From: Bacteroidales bacterium
GTDB taxonomy: Bacteria; Bacteroidota; Bacteroidia; Bacteroidales; UBA932
Direction: 5' to 3'
Length of the DNA: 64,000 nt
NCBI GenBank assembly: GCA_022648685.1
Contig: JALCMW010000001.1
Span: 62,001-126,000, forward strand
Part shown: positions 1 to 8,300 of the stretch, piece after piece
How positions within the stretch are numbered: the first letter of the stretch is position 1
How the letters are laid out: every line of letters starts with the position of its first letter
The notes under the pieces: model-generated
The model's database searches: none
Told to the model about the DNA's origin: nothing
The model's input: only the letters and a program-made list of their open reading frames with translations
Position numbers and translations under genes: made by a program

Positions 1-239
1 GTTTCTGCAAGGAATTGCAGGAAGGGCCCGTGCTGTTCATAGGTGACGGGGCGGCGAAATGTTCGGAAATTCTGAAAAGCGGCAACGCTTTTTTCTGCAA
101 CTGCAATCCGAAAGCCTCTTCGATGTTGAAACCGGCATTAGCAATGCTGGACGAAAAACGGTTCGAAGATGTCGCCTACTTCGAACCGTTCTATCTAAAG
201 CAATTTATTCCGACCGTCAGCCGCCACAAAGTGTTTTGA
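1..239 (+). CDS. tsaB: TsaB, tRNA threonylcarbamoyladenosine biosynthesis protein (3' end only)
   Basis: Only the last 78 or so codons are in the window; the reading frame is already open at base 3, so the start lies to the left. The visible part contains FIGDGAAKC, then a short helical stretch, and ends in FEPFYLKQFIPT. This is the C-terminal signature of Bacteroidota TsaB (YeaZ). TsaB is the inactive ASKHA-fold partner that joins TsaD and TsaE to make t6A37 in ANN-decoding tRNAs in the cytoplasm. It converges on the lipoprotein gene at 262, 22 bases away. No clear terminator hairpin is visible between them. Identification rests on a short C-terminal piece, so the family call is likely but not certain. 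Confidence 0.75.
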   Translation, partial: FCKELQEGPVLFIGDGAAKCSEILKSGNAFFCNCNPKASSMLKPALAMLDEKRFEDVAYFEPFYLKQFIPTVSRHKVF

Positions 240-261
240 AAAACTTTGCGAATCATGCGAA

Positions 262-1413
262 TCAAAAGAGTCCGGCCAAAGTCTTTTCCAGCGATTTTCC
301 GGTTTCGGTTTTTCCTCCGGTGAGATTGTCACCCTTCAAGAAATATGTTACCGGCAATTTGCTCAAATTATACAGAGTGACTGCAGGGGATTGATTTCCA
401 AGCCCGTCGCAGACGTTTATCCACGGAAGTTCCTGGTTCTTCACGACTGAAGCCCATAAGCCTTTGTCGGAATCGATTCCGACCTGATATATTTCAAGGC
501 CCTTGTCATGGTATTTATCATACAACGGCTTTATCACATCAAGGTTATACATCTTCTCGGATGGGTCCGAAGCCGACCAGAATTGTATCATAACGACCTT
601 TGACTTTACTTCGCTCAAGCTTACTTTATTGCCATTGATATCAGGAAGCGTAAGATCCGGATAAGAAAGTTGTTCGGCATCCTTTAGCCTGATTCCCATG
701 TTCAGAAGCTTGCCGCGCCTTTCGGCTTCTTTTCTCAAAGCCTTCACATATTCCGACTTCGGATATATGGCGGAAAGGGAATCGGTGATATTGTTGAAAT
801 GTATGGCATCGGTCTGCTGGCTGAAAACCGGGAAATTCTCATTTATACTCTGATATAATACGGGAATGCAGGTCATTGAATGCGAATTCTGAATTATATA
901 CCTTATCCTGCTCCTGTAATAATCGATATATTGTTTGGAAAGATCCTTTTGTACGGATTTGGCTTCATCCGAAGAAGGATCGAGCCCGCTTAGCATAGAC
1001 GAAGTCGCGGCAAATTTGTCCATGAAATCGGAATAATCCTTTTCCACTTCCTGGAGCTTATTGCTTTCTTCCGAACCTTCCACGGAATATGACCCGAGAG
1101 TATCGGAAGTGACCTTGACATTGTCTCCCCTGTCCAGAAGAAGCGATGCTATTTTCGTATCTTTGTAAAACAGATAAATGAATTCAGGCTGACCTTTTGC
1201 TATCTCTGTCTTGTAATAATAGCCTCCGTCCTTGTCTGTATCCACCGTATCAAGAATCTTATAATTATTGATATCCAGAAGCTTTACAACGACTTCCGAA
1301 CCCGGGGCATCAGACAGTGTTCCTTCGATTCTGGCCGAATGGCAACAAGAAGTGAAGGCCGCCGAAGCTGCTGCCGCGGCAATGAACAATACGGAAAATC
1401 TAAAGTTTTTCAT
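262..1413 (-). CDS. Lipoprotein with DUF4369-type domain and redox-dead thioredoxin fold
   Basis: A secreted lipoprotein of about 383 residues. The start at 1413 is chosen because it begins MKNFRFSVLF, a signal peptide ending in the lipobox-like SAAFTSC; an upstream GTG/TTG-type extension would put eight odd residues in front. An N-terminal beta domain of DUF4369 type (IEGTLSDAPGSEVVVKLLD) is followed by a helical region and a C-terminal AhpC/TlpA thioredoxin domain. At the active site position the sequence is FWSASDPSEK, so both cysteines of the usual WCxxC are missing. The protein should therefore not be a disulphide exchanger; binding or scaffolding at the periplasmic face is more likely (inference). 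The start overlaps the end of the HIT gene by 14 bases, so it is translated as the third gene of the greA operon. Confidence 0.8.
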   Translation of the reverse strand: MKNFRFSVLFIAAAAASAAFTSCCHSARIEGTLSDAPGSEVVVKLLDINNYKILDTVDTDKDGGYYYKTEIAKGQPEFIYLFYKDTKIASLLLDRGDNVKVTSDTLGSYSVEGSEESNKLQEVEKDYSDFMDKFAATSSMLSGLDPSSDEAKSVQKDLSKQYIDYYRSRIRYIIQNSHSMTCIPVLYQSINENFPVFSQQTDAIHFNNITDSLSAIYPKSEYVKALRKEAERRGKLLNMGIRLKDAEQLSYPDLTLPDINGNKVSLSEVKSKVVMIQFWSASDPSEKMYNLDVIKPLYDKYHDKGLEIYQVGIDSDKGLWASVVKNQELPWINVCDGLGNQSPAVTLYNLSKLPVTYFLKGDNLTGGKTETGKSLEKTLAGLF

Positions 1414-1804
1414 ATTCACTGTTGATTGATGCAGCAATCTGTTTATATTCTTCGGCCGTCAGCCTTATCCTGTCATTCCTGAAATTCAGATCTTCTTCAC
1501 TATTGAGCGGAACGAGATGTATATGGGCATGGGGAACTTCAAGGCCTAGTACGCAAACCCCAACCCTGGCACAAGGTACGGCAGCTTTCATTGCTACAGC
1601 CACCTTTTTCGCGAAAGCCCACAATCCGAGATATGTTTTCTCGTCAAGGTGGAAAATATAATCATCCTCCACATTCTTCGGAATCACCAAAGTATGCCCT
1701 TTCACAAGAGGATTGTTATCAAGGAATGCGTAAAACTGATCATTTTCCGCCACCTTGTAAGAAGGAATTTCGCCTCTTGCGATTTTTGTGAAAATTGTCG
1801 CCAT
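1400..1804 (-). CDS. HIT-family nucleotide hydrolase/transferase (HINT type)
   Basis: A 134-residue histidine triad protein. The N-terminus ATIFTKIARGEIPSYKVAE and the triad HAHIHLVPLN near residue 95 are diagnostic; the middle histidine is the nucleophile that attacks the alpha phosphate of nucleoside phosphoramidates or AMP-lysine type substrates. Length matches the family (110-140). It sits 6 bases downstream of greA and overlaps the following lipoprotein gene, so the three form one minus-strand operon. greA next to a HIT gene is a recurrent arrangement in Bacteroidota. The physiological substrate is unknown in this phylum. Confidence 0.93.
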   Translation of the reverse strand: MATIFTKIARGEIPSYKVAENDQFYAFLDNNPLVKGHTLVIPKNVEDDYIFHLDEKTYLGLWAFAKKVAVAMKAAVPCARVGVCVLGLEVPHAHIHLVPLNSEEDLNFRNDRIRLTAEEYKQIAASINSEYEKL

Positions 1805-1810
1805 ATTATT

Positions 1811-2281
1811 TTAAAGTGATATGTCCAATATTTTGAATTTCATGACACCGGAAGGGACGGTCGCTTCTACAGTCTCCCCTTTCGAATGCCCTATCAAGGC
1901 TTTTCCGATCGGGGTCGTCGCCGCTAGCTTTCCTTTCGAAAAATCCGCCTCGGTTTCCCCTACCAAAGTGAATTCCATTATCTGTTTGTTGGAAAGATTC
2001 TGGACCTTCACCTTGTTCATCATTCCTATTTTTTCAGTCCCCAGCCTCGATTCGTCTATAACCTTGGCATTCGCAAGAATATTTTTGAGATTCGCTATTT
2101 TTACTTCCAAAAGCCCCTGGGCATCTCTTGCGGCATCATATTCGGCATTTTCGGACAAATCGCCTTTTTCCCTCGCCTCTCCTATCTGCGCCGAAATAAC
2201 AGGACGCTGTGCCAAAGCGTCGGCAAGTTCTTTCTTTAGCTTATCCAATCCCTCTTGGGTCATATAATGAACAGCTGACAT
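1811..2281 (-). CDS. greA: Transcription elongation factor GreA
   Basis: A 156-residue GreA. It has an N-terminal antiparallel coiled coil with the acidic tip EKGDLSENAEYDAA (the D and E there reach into the RNA polymerase secondary channel and coordinate the second Mg for transcript cleavage) and a C-terminal FKBP-like domain (TPIGKALIGHSKGE). The start at 2281 (MSAVHYMTQEGL) fits the family; the frame stays open upstream, but a start there would add 23 unrelated residues. The gene rescues backtracked RNA polymerase. It is first in an operon with HIT and lipoprotein genes. Its promoter is predicted at 2443-2473, which gives an untranslated leader of about 155 bases with two possible hairpins. 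Confidence 0.97.
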   Translation of the reverse strand: MSAVHYMTQEGLDKLKKELADALAQRPVISAQIGEAREKGDLSENAEYDAARDAQGLLEVKIANLKNILANAKVIDESRLGTEKIGMMNKVKVQNLSNKQIMEFTLVGETEADFSKGKLAATTPIGKALIGHSKGETVEATVPSGVMKFKILDISL

Positions 2282-2402
2282 AATTAAAAAGTTATTAGTA
2301 ATTAAAAAATCATTAATAAAGCCAGTAATATATGGTGACGACCTTTTCACGTGATGGCGAATATATTACCGCCATAACGAAAAAGATGAAATACCAAAAT
2401 GA

Positions 2403-2429
2403 GTTCTGCCTAAAAGTGTTTGGCAGAAC
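2403..2429 (-). other. Hairpin in the greA 5' leader
   Basis: Perfect 8-bp arms GTTCTGCC (2403-2410) and GGCAGAAC (2422-2429) enclose an 11-base loop. The stem lies just downstream of the predicted greA start point on the minus strand and is followed by only a short T run (ATTTTGG), so it is at best a weak intrinsic terminator. A second, shorter dyad ATGGCG/CGCCAT lies at 2354-2359 and 2370-2375. It may be a leader or attenuator element, or the end signal of the small gene at 2511. Confidence 0.5.
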
Positions 2430-2442
2430 CCTACTGACAATG

Positions 2443-2473
2443 CAAATATAATAAAGAAATATCTTAAAATCAA
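2443..2473 (-). promoter_or_regulatory. Predicted promoter of greA (Bacteroidota type)
   Basis: Read on the minus strand: TTG at 2473-2471, a 20-base spacer, then TATATTTG at 2450-2443. This is an exact match to the TTG-N19-21-TAnnTTTG promoter of the phylum. Transcription should begin near 2436. Confidence 0.7.
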
Positions 2474-2510
2474 TCCGTGCCGTTTATTAGTAAATAAGGC
2501 GGACGAATGC

Positions 2511-2873
2511 TTACTGCAGAAAACCGTCTTCCTTGAACTTTGGCCTCATAATAGCCTCATATACAATGAGATTCCGTTTATCCAAAATCGATTTGCCATG
2601 ATCCCGGACACTCTTCTCCGTTTGGGATCCGGTTATGACCGCTTCTTCTATTTCAGCCGGTATTTTTTCCGCAGGCCTTTCTTCTCCGGCAACAGAAAGC
2701 CTGCTATCGGGAGAATTTTTGACATCCCTTTCCAAAGGATTGCCTATATTACGATTTACGACAGTCGGGACGCCTTTCTTTGCGGCCTCCGCGAGTTTCT
2801 TGTCCATGATCTTTACAAGTATGGGAACCGCAAAGACGAGGATAATTGTCAATATGCCAGAGATTTCATCCAT
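2511..2873 (-). CDS. Small single-pass membrane protein, Bacteroidota-specific
   Basis: A 120-residue protein with one N-terminal membrane helix (ISGILTIILVFAVPILVKIM, residues 4-23), a charged, probably disordered middle, and the C-terminal stretch LDKRNLIVYEAIMRPKFKE. That last segment resembles the conserved ending of many small Bacteroidota inner-membrane proteins of unknown role. The long tail should face the cytoplasm if the short N-terminus is outside. It stands alone between greA and the divergent hemerythrin gene. No function can be assigned. Confidence 0.7.
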   Translation of the reverse strand: MDEISGILTIILVFAVPILVKIMDKKLAEAAKKGVPTVVNRNIGNPLERDVKNSPDSRLSVAGEERPAEKIPAEIEEAVITGSQTEKSVRDHGKSILDKRNLIVYEAIMRPKFKEDGFLQ

Positions 2874-2989
2874 AATATCTATGCCGGGAATCTAAACAAG
2901 CCGGCAGTCAAAGTTATGATTTTATTTCATAATCTCAAATCCAGATATAACCATTCTTCCTTCCGATACTTATGAATGACTAACATTGT

Positions 2990-3004
2990 TTGATTTATAA
3001 TCAA
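2990..3004. promoter_or_regulatory. 15-bp perfect palindrome, Crp/Fnr-like operator candidate
   Basis: TTGATT-TAT-AATCAA is perfectly symmetric. The half sites TTGAT/ATCAA are those of FNR-type sites, but the spacer is five bases where FNR has four, so the match is imperfect. It lies about 54 bases upstream of the predicted start of the hemerythrin-luxR transcript, a usual activator distance. Confidence 0.45.
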
Positions 3005-3030
3005 TTATAGCGATTTCAGAATTTACGGGA

Positions 3031-3050
3031 ATATGGTATATTTGCCATAT
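3031..3050 (+). promoter_or_regulatory. Promoter of the hemerythrin-luxR operon with a dyad framing the -7 box
   Basis: The -7 element TATATTTG (3037-3044) matches TAnnTTTG exactly. It is flanked at once on both sides by ATATGG (3031-3036) and CCATAT (3045-3050), a 6-bp inverted repeat whose spacer is the -7 box itself. TTT rather than TTG is found at the -33 position (3014-3016). The geometry suggests a repressor site over the promoter. Confidence 0.55.
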
Positions 3051-3069
3051 ATGAAAAATAATCGGATTC

Positions 3070-3816
3070 ATGATGAATAAAAATATCGTTGCTTTTTCAT
3101 CCAAGATGAAGATGGCTGATATGATTTCCGCTGAACCGGAACTTATTTTGGTCCTCGAACACCTGGACATCAGATTGGGATTCGGGGAAGATACTGTAGA
3201 AGATATATGCGATAGATACGGCCTGTCTCCGGAACTGTTTTTGTGTGTATGCAATATCTTCACATACGGGGAATTAATTCCTAATCCAGACAATCTGGAC
3301 ATTTCGGATATAAAAGGAATAATCCGATATCTGAGGGCCTGCCACAGCTTCTATATTGACGACTATTTCCCCGAACTTCATGGCAATATCCACAAAATGA
3401 TGGAGTTGTGCGACAAAGTAAGTGAGAAAACGTTGAACAAGTTTTTCGATGATTACGAAAACGAGATACGCAAGCATTTCGATTATGAAGAAAACACCGT
3501 CTTTCCATATGTGGAAAATCTGCTCGAAGGAAAAGCCGGAGGGAGATACAACATAAAATCTTTCGCGAAGCATCACGGCAACATTGAAGAGAAGCTGAAC
3601 GACTTCAAGAATATCATAATGAAATATCTTCCGGAATCGGCTTCTTCCCCTGTGAGATTCAGGGTACTGGAAGATGTATATAAAATCGAGGATGATTTGA
3701 CAGCCCATACGATAATCGAAGACAAACTGCTTGTTCCTTTGGTTTCGGCTATTGAGGAGGGTATTTACTGCAAAGACAGACAGCACGGAGGTTCGGATAA
3801 AAAAGAAGGAAAATGA
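3070..3816 (+). CDS. Hemerythrin-domain protein with ScdA_N-like N-terminus (Ric/YtfE-like)
   Basis: A 248-residue cytoplasmic protein. Residues 10-65 resemble the ScdA_N/DUF542 domain of Ric (YtfE) di-iron proteins, but the cysteine pair of that domain is replaced by RLGFGEDT. Residues 85-240 form a four-helix hemerythrin bundle with likely iron ligands in CHSFYIDD, HFDYEENTVFPY, FAKHHGNIEEK and AHTIIEDK. Ric proteins repair iron-sulphur clusters after nitric oxide or oxidative stress, and hemerythrins bind O2 or NO, so a redox or gas sensing role is likely (inference). It overlaps the following regulator gene as ATGA, a sign of coupled translation. The first methionines are adjacent (MM), so the start is uncertain by one codon. 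Confidence 0.85.
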   Translation: MMNKNIVAFSSKMKMADMISAEPELILVLEHLDIRLGFGEDTVEDICDRYGLSPELFLCVCNIFTYGELIPNPDNLDISDIKGIIRYLRACHSFYIDDYFPELHGNIHKMMELCDKVSEKTLNKFFDDYENEIRKHFDYEENTVFPYVENLLEGKAGGRYNIKSFAKHHGNIEEKLNDFKNIIMKYLPESASSPVRFRVLEDVYKIEDDLTAHTIIEDKLLVPLVSAIEEGIYCKDRQHGGSDKKEGK

Positions 3817-4409
3817 ATTCAAAAAAATACAATATCCTGATTATCGAACCGTCTTACATTGTGGCATATGGACTAAGTTCCCTACTGGAAAAGTCCGGCG
3901 AATCTGTGGCTGTAGGCATAATAAATGACATGGCATCTTACGACAACAGGAAATATGTAGACGCCGATATCATTATTTTAAATCCATCGGTTTTATGCGA
4001 GCTGGGCACCGGTGTCAGCACAATTCCGGACAGTTCCGGGAAACCTGCCATAATAGCGGTTTATTATGGCCCTTACAATGAAAGGATATCGAAAGAATAC
4101 GATATATGCATAAGCATATTCGACTCCCCTCAAACGGTGTCTAAGAAAATAAAAGCCGCGCTCGAATCCTCGAAAAACAAAAGGACCGAAGAAAAAGACA
4201 GGAATGAATTGTCAGAACGGGAGAAGCAAATACTAGTCGCGGTGGCCAAGGGAAAGACTAACAAGGAAATAGCTTATGATTTCAACATTTCCATCTTTAC
4301 CGTAATAACCCATCGCAAGAACATATCGCACAAACTTGGAATCAATTCCATCGCCGGACTGACCGTCTATGCGATAATGAACAAACTTATAGATCCTGCA
4401 GAATTCTGA
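3813..4409 (+). CDS. LuxR/NarL-type regulator with degenerate receiver domain
   Basis: A 198-residue regulator. Residues 5-115 have the receiver fold pattern, but the acidic pocket reads IIEPS and the usual phosphoacceptor aspartate is Asn57 (DIIILNPS), so normal phosphorylation is not expected. Residues 133-190 are a LuxR-type helix-turn-helix: LSEREKQILVAVAKG, then NKEIAYDFNISIFTVITHRK. The start overlaps the hemerythrin stop (ATGA), so the two are almost certainly co-translated. The simplest reading is that the hemerythrin protein, rather than a kinase, tells this regulator about O2, NO or iron. The gene converges on ribF with a 47-base gap and no obvious terminator. Confidence 0.9.
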   Translation: MNSKKYNILIIEPSYIVAYGLSSLLEKSGESVAVGIINDMASYDNRKYVDADIIILNPSVLCELGTGVSTIPDSSGKPAIIAVYYGPYNERISKEYDICISIFDSPQTVSKKIKAALESSKNKRTEEKDRNELSEREKQILVAVAKGKTNKEIAYDFNISIFTVITHRKNISHKLGINSIAGLTVYAIMNKLIDPAEF

Positions 4410-4456
4410 CTATTACGGAAGTTTAGTCCCACATTACCGCGACATCCAATCCTTTG

Positions 4457-5353
4457 TCATCTGGAGTTCCTTTCTATCAAAGACATACAGGCATCCCTGT
4501 CAATGGACAATTGAGCCTGCAACGCCGGCAATCCGGTAAATTTTTTCTCTTCCCTTATCCTTTGGATAAAAGATATGTTTATGTCCAGACCGTAAATATT
4601 TTCATCGAAATCGAATATATTCGTTTCTATGGTAAGTGCGTTGCCTTTTCCCACCGTAGGACGGATTCCGATGTTGCACATTCCATAGCATATTCGTCCC
4701 AGAGTAGATACCTCAACGAGATAAACTCCATTTCCGGGTATGAGTTTCAACGGTTCATAAAGCTGCATATTTGCAGTAGGGAAACCGATTTTACGGCCTA
4801 TCTGATCTCCGGAGACCACAACACCGAACAAACCGTAACGGTAGCCCAGCATTGCTTCGGCGCTTCCTATATCCCCTTTGGAAACGCAATCCCTTATTTT
4901 GGTCGAACTTATGGCAGAACCTTTCGAATAATCTATTTCATCGGTTCTCAAAACTTCAAGTCCGAGACCGGAAGCAATTTTTGAAACATCTTCCGGAGTA
5001 CCCGGGTCGCATCCCACACGATTGTCATAGCCCAGAAGGATGCTCTTACCTCCATAACGGTCTATCACATAATCTTTCAGATAGTCATAAGCCGACAAAC
5101 GGCTGAATTCTTTCGTGAAATCGATCACTTCCACATAATCCACTCCGCAAGCGGATATCATACGCTTCTTTTCTTCCAGACAGGTCAAAAGACGCAGATT
5201 CCTTGCATCATCCTGGAGAACATTTCTCGGATGAGGCCAGAAAGTAATAACCATACTCTTGTCGCCACGTTCACGGGCAGCCTCGACAAGACGTTTCAAA
5301 ACAAAGCGGTGTCCGAGATGGACGCCGTCAAAAAAACCGGTAGCAATAACCAT
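4457..5353 (-). CDS. ribF: Bifunctional riboflavin kinase / FAD synthetase RibF
   Basis: A 298-residue protein making FMN from riboflavin and FAD from FMN. The N-terminal nucleotidyltransferase has TGFFDGVHLGHR (the HxGH motif) and SSTKIRD; the C-terminal riboflavin kinase has GRKIGFPTANM and ETNIFDFDENIYG. The N-terminus is short: family members often carry about 15 residues before the FDGVHLGH motif, but here the frame begins MVIATGFFDG and no better upstream start fits, because the preceding gene ends at 5360. It is the last gene of the glycogen run, 6 bases after the synthase/phosphorylase fusion. The linkage to glycogen genes is probably only positional. Confidence 0.95.
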   Translation of the reverse strand: MVIATGFFDGVHLGHRFVLKRLVEAARERGDKSMVITFWPHPRNVLQDDARNLRLLTCLEEKKRMISACGVDYVEVIDFTKEFSRLSAYDYLKDYVIDRYGGKSILLGYDNRVGCDPGTPEDVSKIASGLGLEVLRTDEIDYSKGSAISSTKIRDCVSKGDIGSAEAMLGYRYGLFGVVVSGDQIGRKIGFPTANMQLYEPLKLIPGNGVYLVEVSTLGRICYGMCNIGIRPTVGKGNALTIETNIFDFDENIYGLDINISFIQRIREEKKFTGLPALQAQLSIDRDACMSLIERNSR

Positions 5354-5359
5354 ACTAAT

Positions 5360-8300
5360 CTATAACCATCTAACAAGTCCGAAATCCTGACGATGCGGAA
5401 GAAGCGGATTCTTTGGATACATACGCATAGCTATCTGGTACATGCCCGTCCGCTCGGGAAGAATCGAAGCACTGTATGTAACGATTCCGTCCCTGGATTC
5501 GACAGGTTTAAGTTCGCAGGTTTCCCTTATATGCAGACAGCGTTTATTGTCCGTAACTGCAAAAAGCATTTCCACACCTATATCTTCAGGTTCCAGATCA
5601 CCTATATTAAGCACAACCTGTGCCTTGAGTTCATTTGTCAATGACAAATCATACGAGACATTGGGCTGTATACGCGAAATCACTGAAATATTCTGCCATT
5701 CTCGGCGTATCTTTTTCTTCCATGAAGCTATTTCCCTTGCAACCTTGAAATCATCAGCCAAAAGTATTCCCGTACGTTTTGCCTGGGGGATATAAAATTT
5801 CTTCAGATAATCGGAAAGCATCCTGTTCGTTGTAAAGTTCGATGCGACCTGGGCTATCGTATTCCGGATGAATCCTATCCACTCCGGAGATCTGCCGGTA
5901 TTTTTGTCAACATCATAGAATACCGGAGCGATTTCGTTTTCAATGATCGTATACATCGTAGCAAAATCCAGCTCATCCTGGTAATTCTGGTCCTCATAGG
6001 TACGTTCCTGAGGCAAAGCCCATCCGGCACCTTTGACATAGCCTTCCACCCACCAGCCGTCAAGAACCGAGAAATGCATTACTCCGTTCATGGACGCCTT
6101 CTCTCCCGAAGTACCTGAAGCTTCCTGGGGTCGCGTCGGATTGTTCATCCATACATCGACGCCCTGGACCATCCTCTTGGCCAGAGTGATATCGTATCCG
6201 GGCACAAAGACTATCCTTCCGATAAACCTTTCCTGTTTGGATATGTCCACTATACGTTTGATCAGATCCTGGCCGGCTTTATCGGCTGGATGGGCTTTAC
6301 CCGCAAAAATAAACTGTACGGGCCTTTCGGGATTGTTCACTATCGAATCCAGTTTGTCCAGATCGGAGAACAGCAACGTCGCCCTTTTGTACGTAGCGAA
6401 ACGTCGGGCGAACCCGATGGTAAGAACATCATCCCTGAGCGTGTCTTTTATAGTCACTATCTGGCTCGGAGAATAATGATTCGAAACGGATGTATCGGAA
6501 AGCCTTTCCTTAATAAAGTTTATGAGTTTCTTTCTCAGAAAAGTCCTGGTATTCCATATTTCCTCATCCGATACACGGTATATACCTTCGAAGCATTTCT
6601 TGTCGTAATGGTGAGTCCGGAATTCATCGCCGAAAACCTCTGCATGTATCGGTTTCCATTCAGCAGCAGTCCACGTCGGATAATGAACTCCGTTCGTCAC
6701 ATAACTGATATAGAGCTCTTCAGGAAGATATCCGGGATACATGCCGGAGAAAATCCGTTTGCTGACTTCACCGTGCAGTTTGGAAACGCCGTTTACATTC
6801 TGGGACATATTGGCGGCCAATATGCTCATGGAGAATTTTTCATTGACGTCGGAACCGTTTATCTTGCCCAGTCCCATCATCGTTTCCCAATCCGTTTTCA
6901 GGCGTGCGGGATAATGGCCTATGTATTTTCTCAACAGGCCTTCGTCAAAAGCATCATGACCTGCAGGGACAGGGGTATGGGTGGTGAAAAGGGAGGATGA
7001 ACGTACGGCTTCCAATGCTTCGGAAAAATCCAGATCGTCATTCTGGATATATTCGCTGAGACGCTCCAGGCCTGTAAATGCAGCATGGCCTTCATTGCAA
7101 TGGTATATGGTAGGATGGAGACCGAGCTGTTTCACGGCACGGATGCCTCCTATCCCTAACAACAGTTCCTGTTTGAGACGGTTTTCCCAATCGCCGCCAT
7201 AAAGGTAATAGGTGATTTGCCTGTCTTCCGGTATATTGGCTTCATAATCCGTATCCATCAGATACAAATCAGTCCTCCCGACCGCTACCTTCCACAGTCT
7301 GGCGGACAGTGTCCTGCCTGGAAAAGCGACGCTAGTAGTAACCCAATTGCCGTTCGCGTCCATAACGGGAGATGCCGGGATCTTTGTGAAATCCTGGGCT
7401 TCGTATTTGGCCACCTGGTTTCCCTGGGAAGAAAGTACCTGGTTGAAATATCCGTATCTGTAAAGAAGACCGAAAGCAACAAGATTGACATTCATATCGC
7501 TTGTTTCTTTCAGATAATCTCCCGCCAGGATCCCCAATCCTCCGGAATATATCTTCAACGAAGAATCCAGTCCGTATTCCATGCAGAAATACGCTATGGA
7601 CGGTTCCTTCCTCTCGGATTTCCGTGACATATACGAATCGAACCTGTCCATGACATCGTTCAATTTACCTATGAAGGATTCGTTGGCGGCCAGTTCGGTA
7701 AATCTTTTGAATCCTGTATTGTCAAGAACCGTAAGTGGGTTATGCGAATTATGCCAGATTTCAGGATCGACTTCCTTGAACAAGGATTTCGCATCTTCAT
7801 TCCAGCACCACCACAGGTTTTTGGAAAGACGTTCCAATCCGGAAAGGGAATCAGGGACATGACGAGTCACCAAGACGCTTTGCCACGAAGGCGAGTTTAT
7901 TTCAATTTTCTGATATTTCATATCTTTTCCTCCGGAAGCTGCCGGAAAATCCCCGAATCTCGCAATGATTCTCTCCAGAGCCATCGAATATGCTTGTTTG
8001 TAATAAATTATCTGATTTTCCCACAATGCCATTGAAGCGACATCACGGGCATTTTCCATATATGTCTTTCTGGTCTCCCCGTCAAGTCCGGCGATTTCCT
8101 TTATTCTGGCGGCTACACCGTCGACCACGGAGAAATAGTTGGAATCGTTCCTTTCGATTACGGATATTCCGGGATGCTCTTTTTCATAATGCGAACGCAC
8201 CCATACTCCGAAACCCGACAGGCTTGTGGTAAGGGTAGGGACCCTGAAAGCCAGACTTTCAAGAGGTGTGTAGCCCCAAGGTTCATAATATGAAGGGAAA

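Noticed and set aside
59..394. A 111-codon open frame on the plus strand
   Set aside because: It overlaps tsaB in another frame and then runs antisense to the lipoprotein gene; no family resemblance.
2990..3004. True FNR box
   Set aside because: The half-sites fit but the spacer is five bases, not four; kept only as a Crp/Fnr-like candidate.
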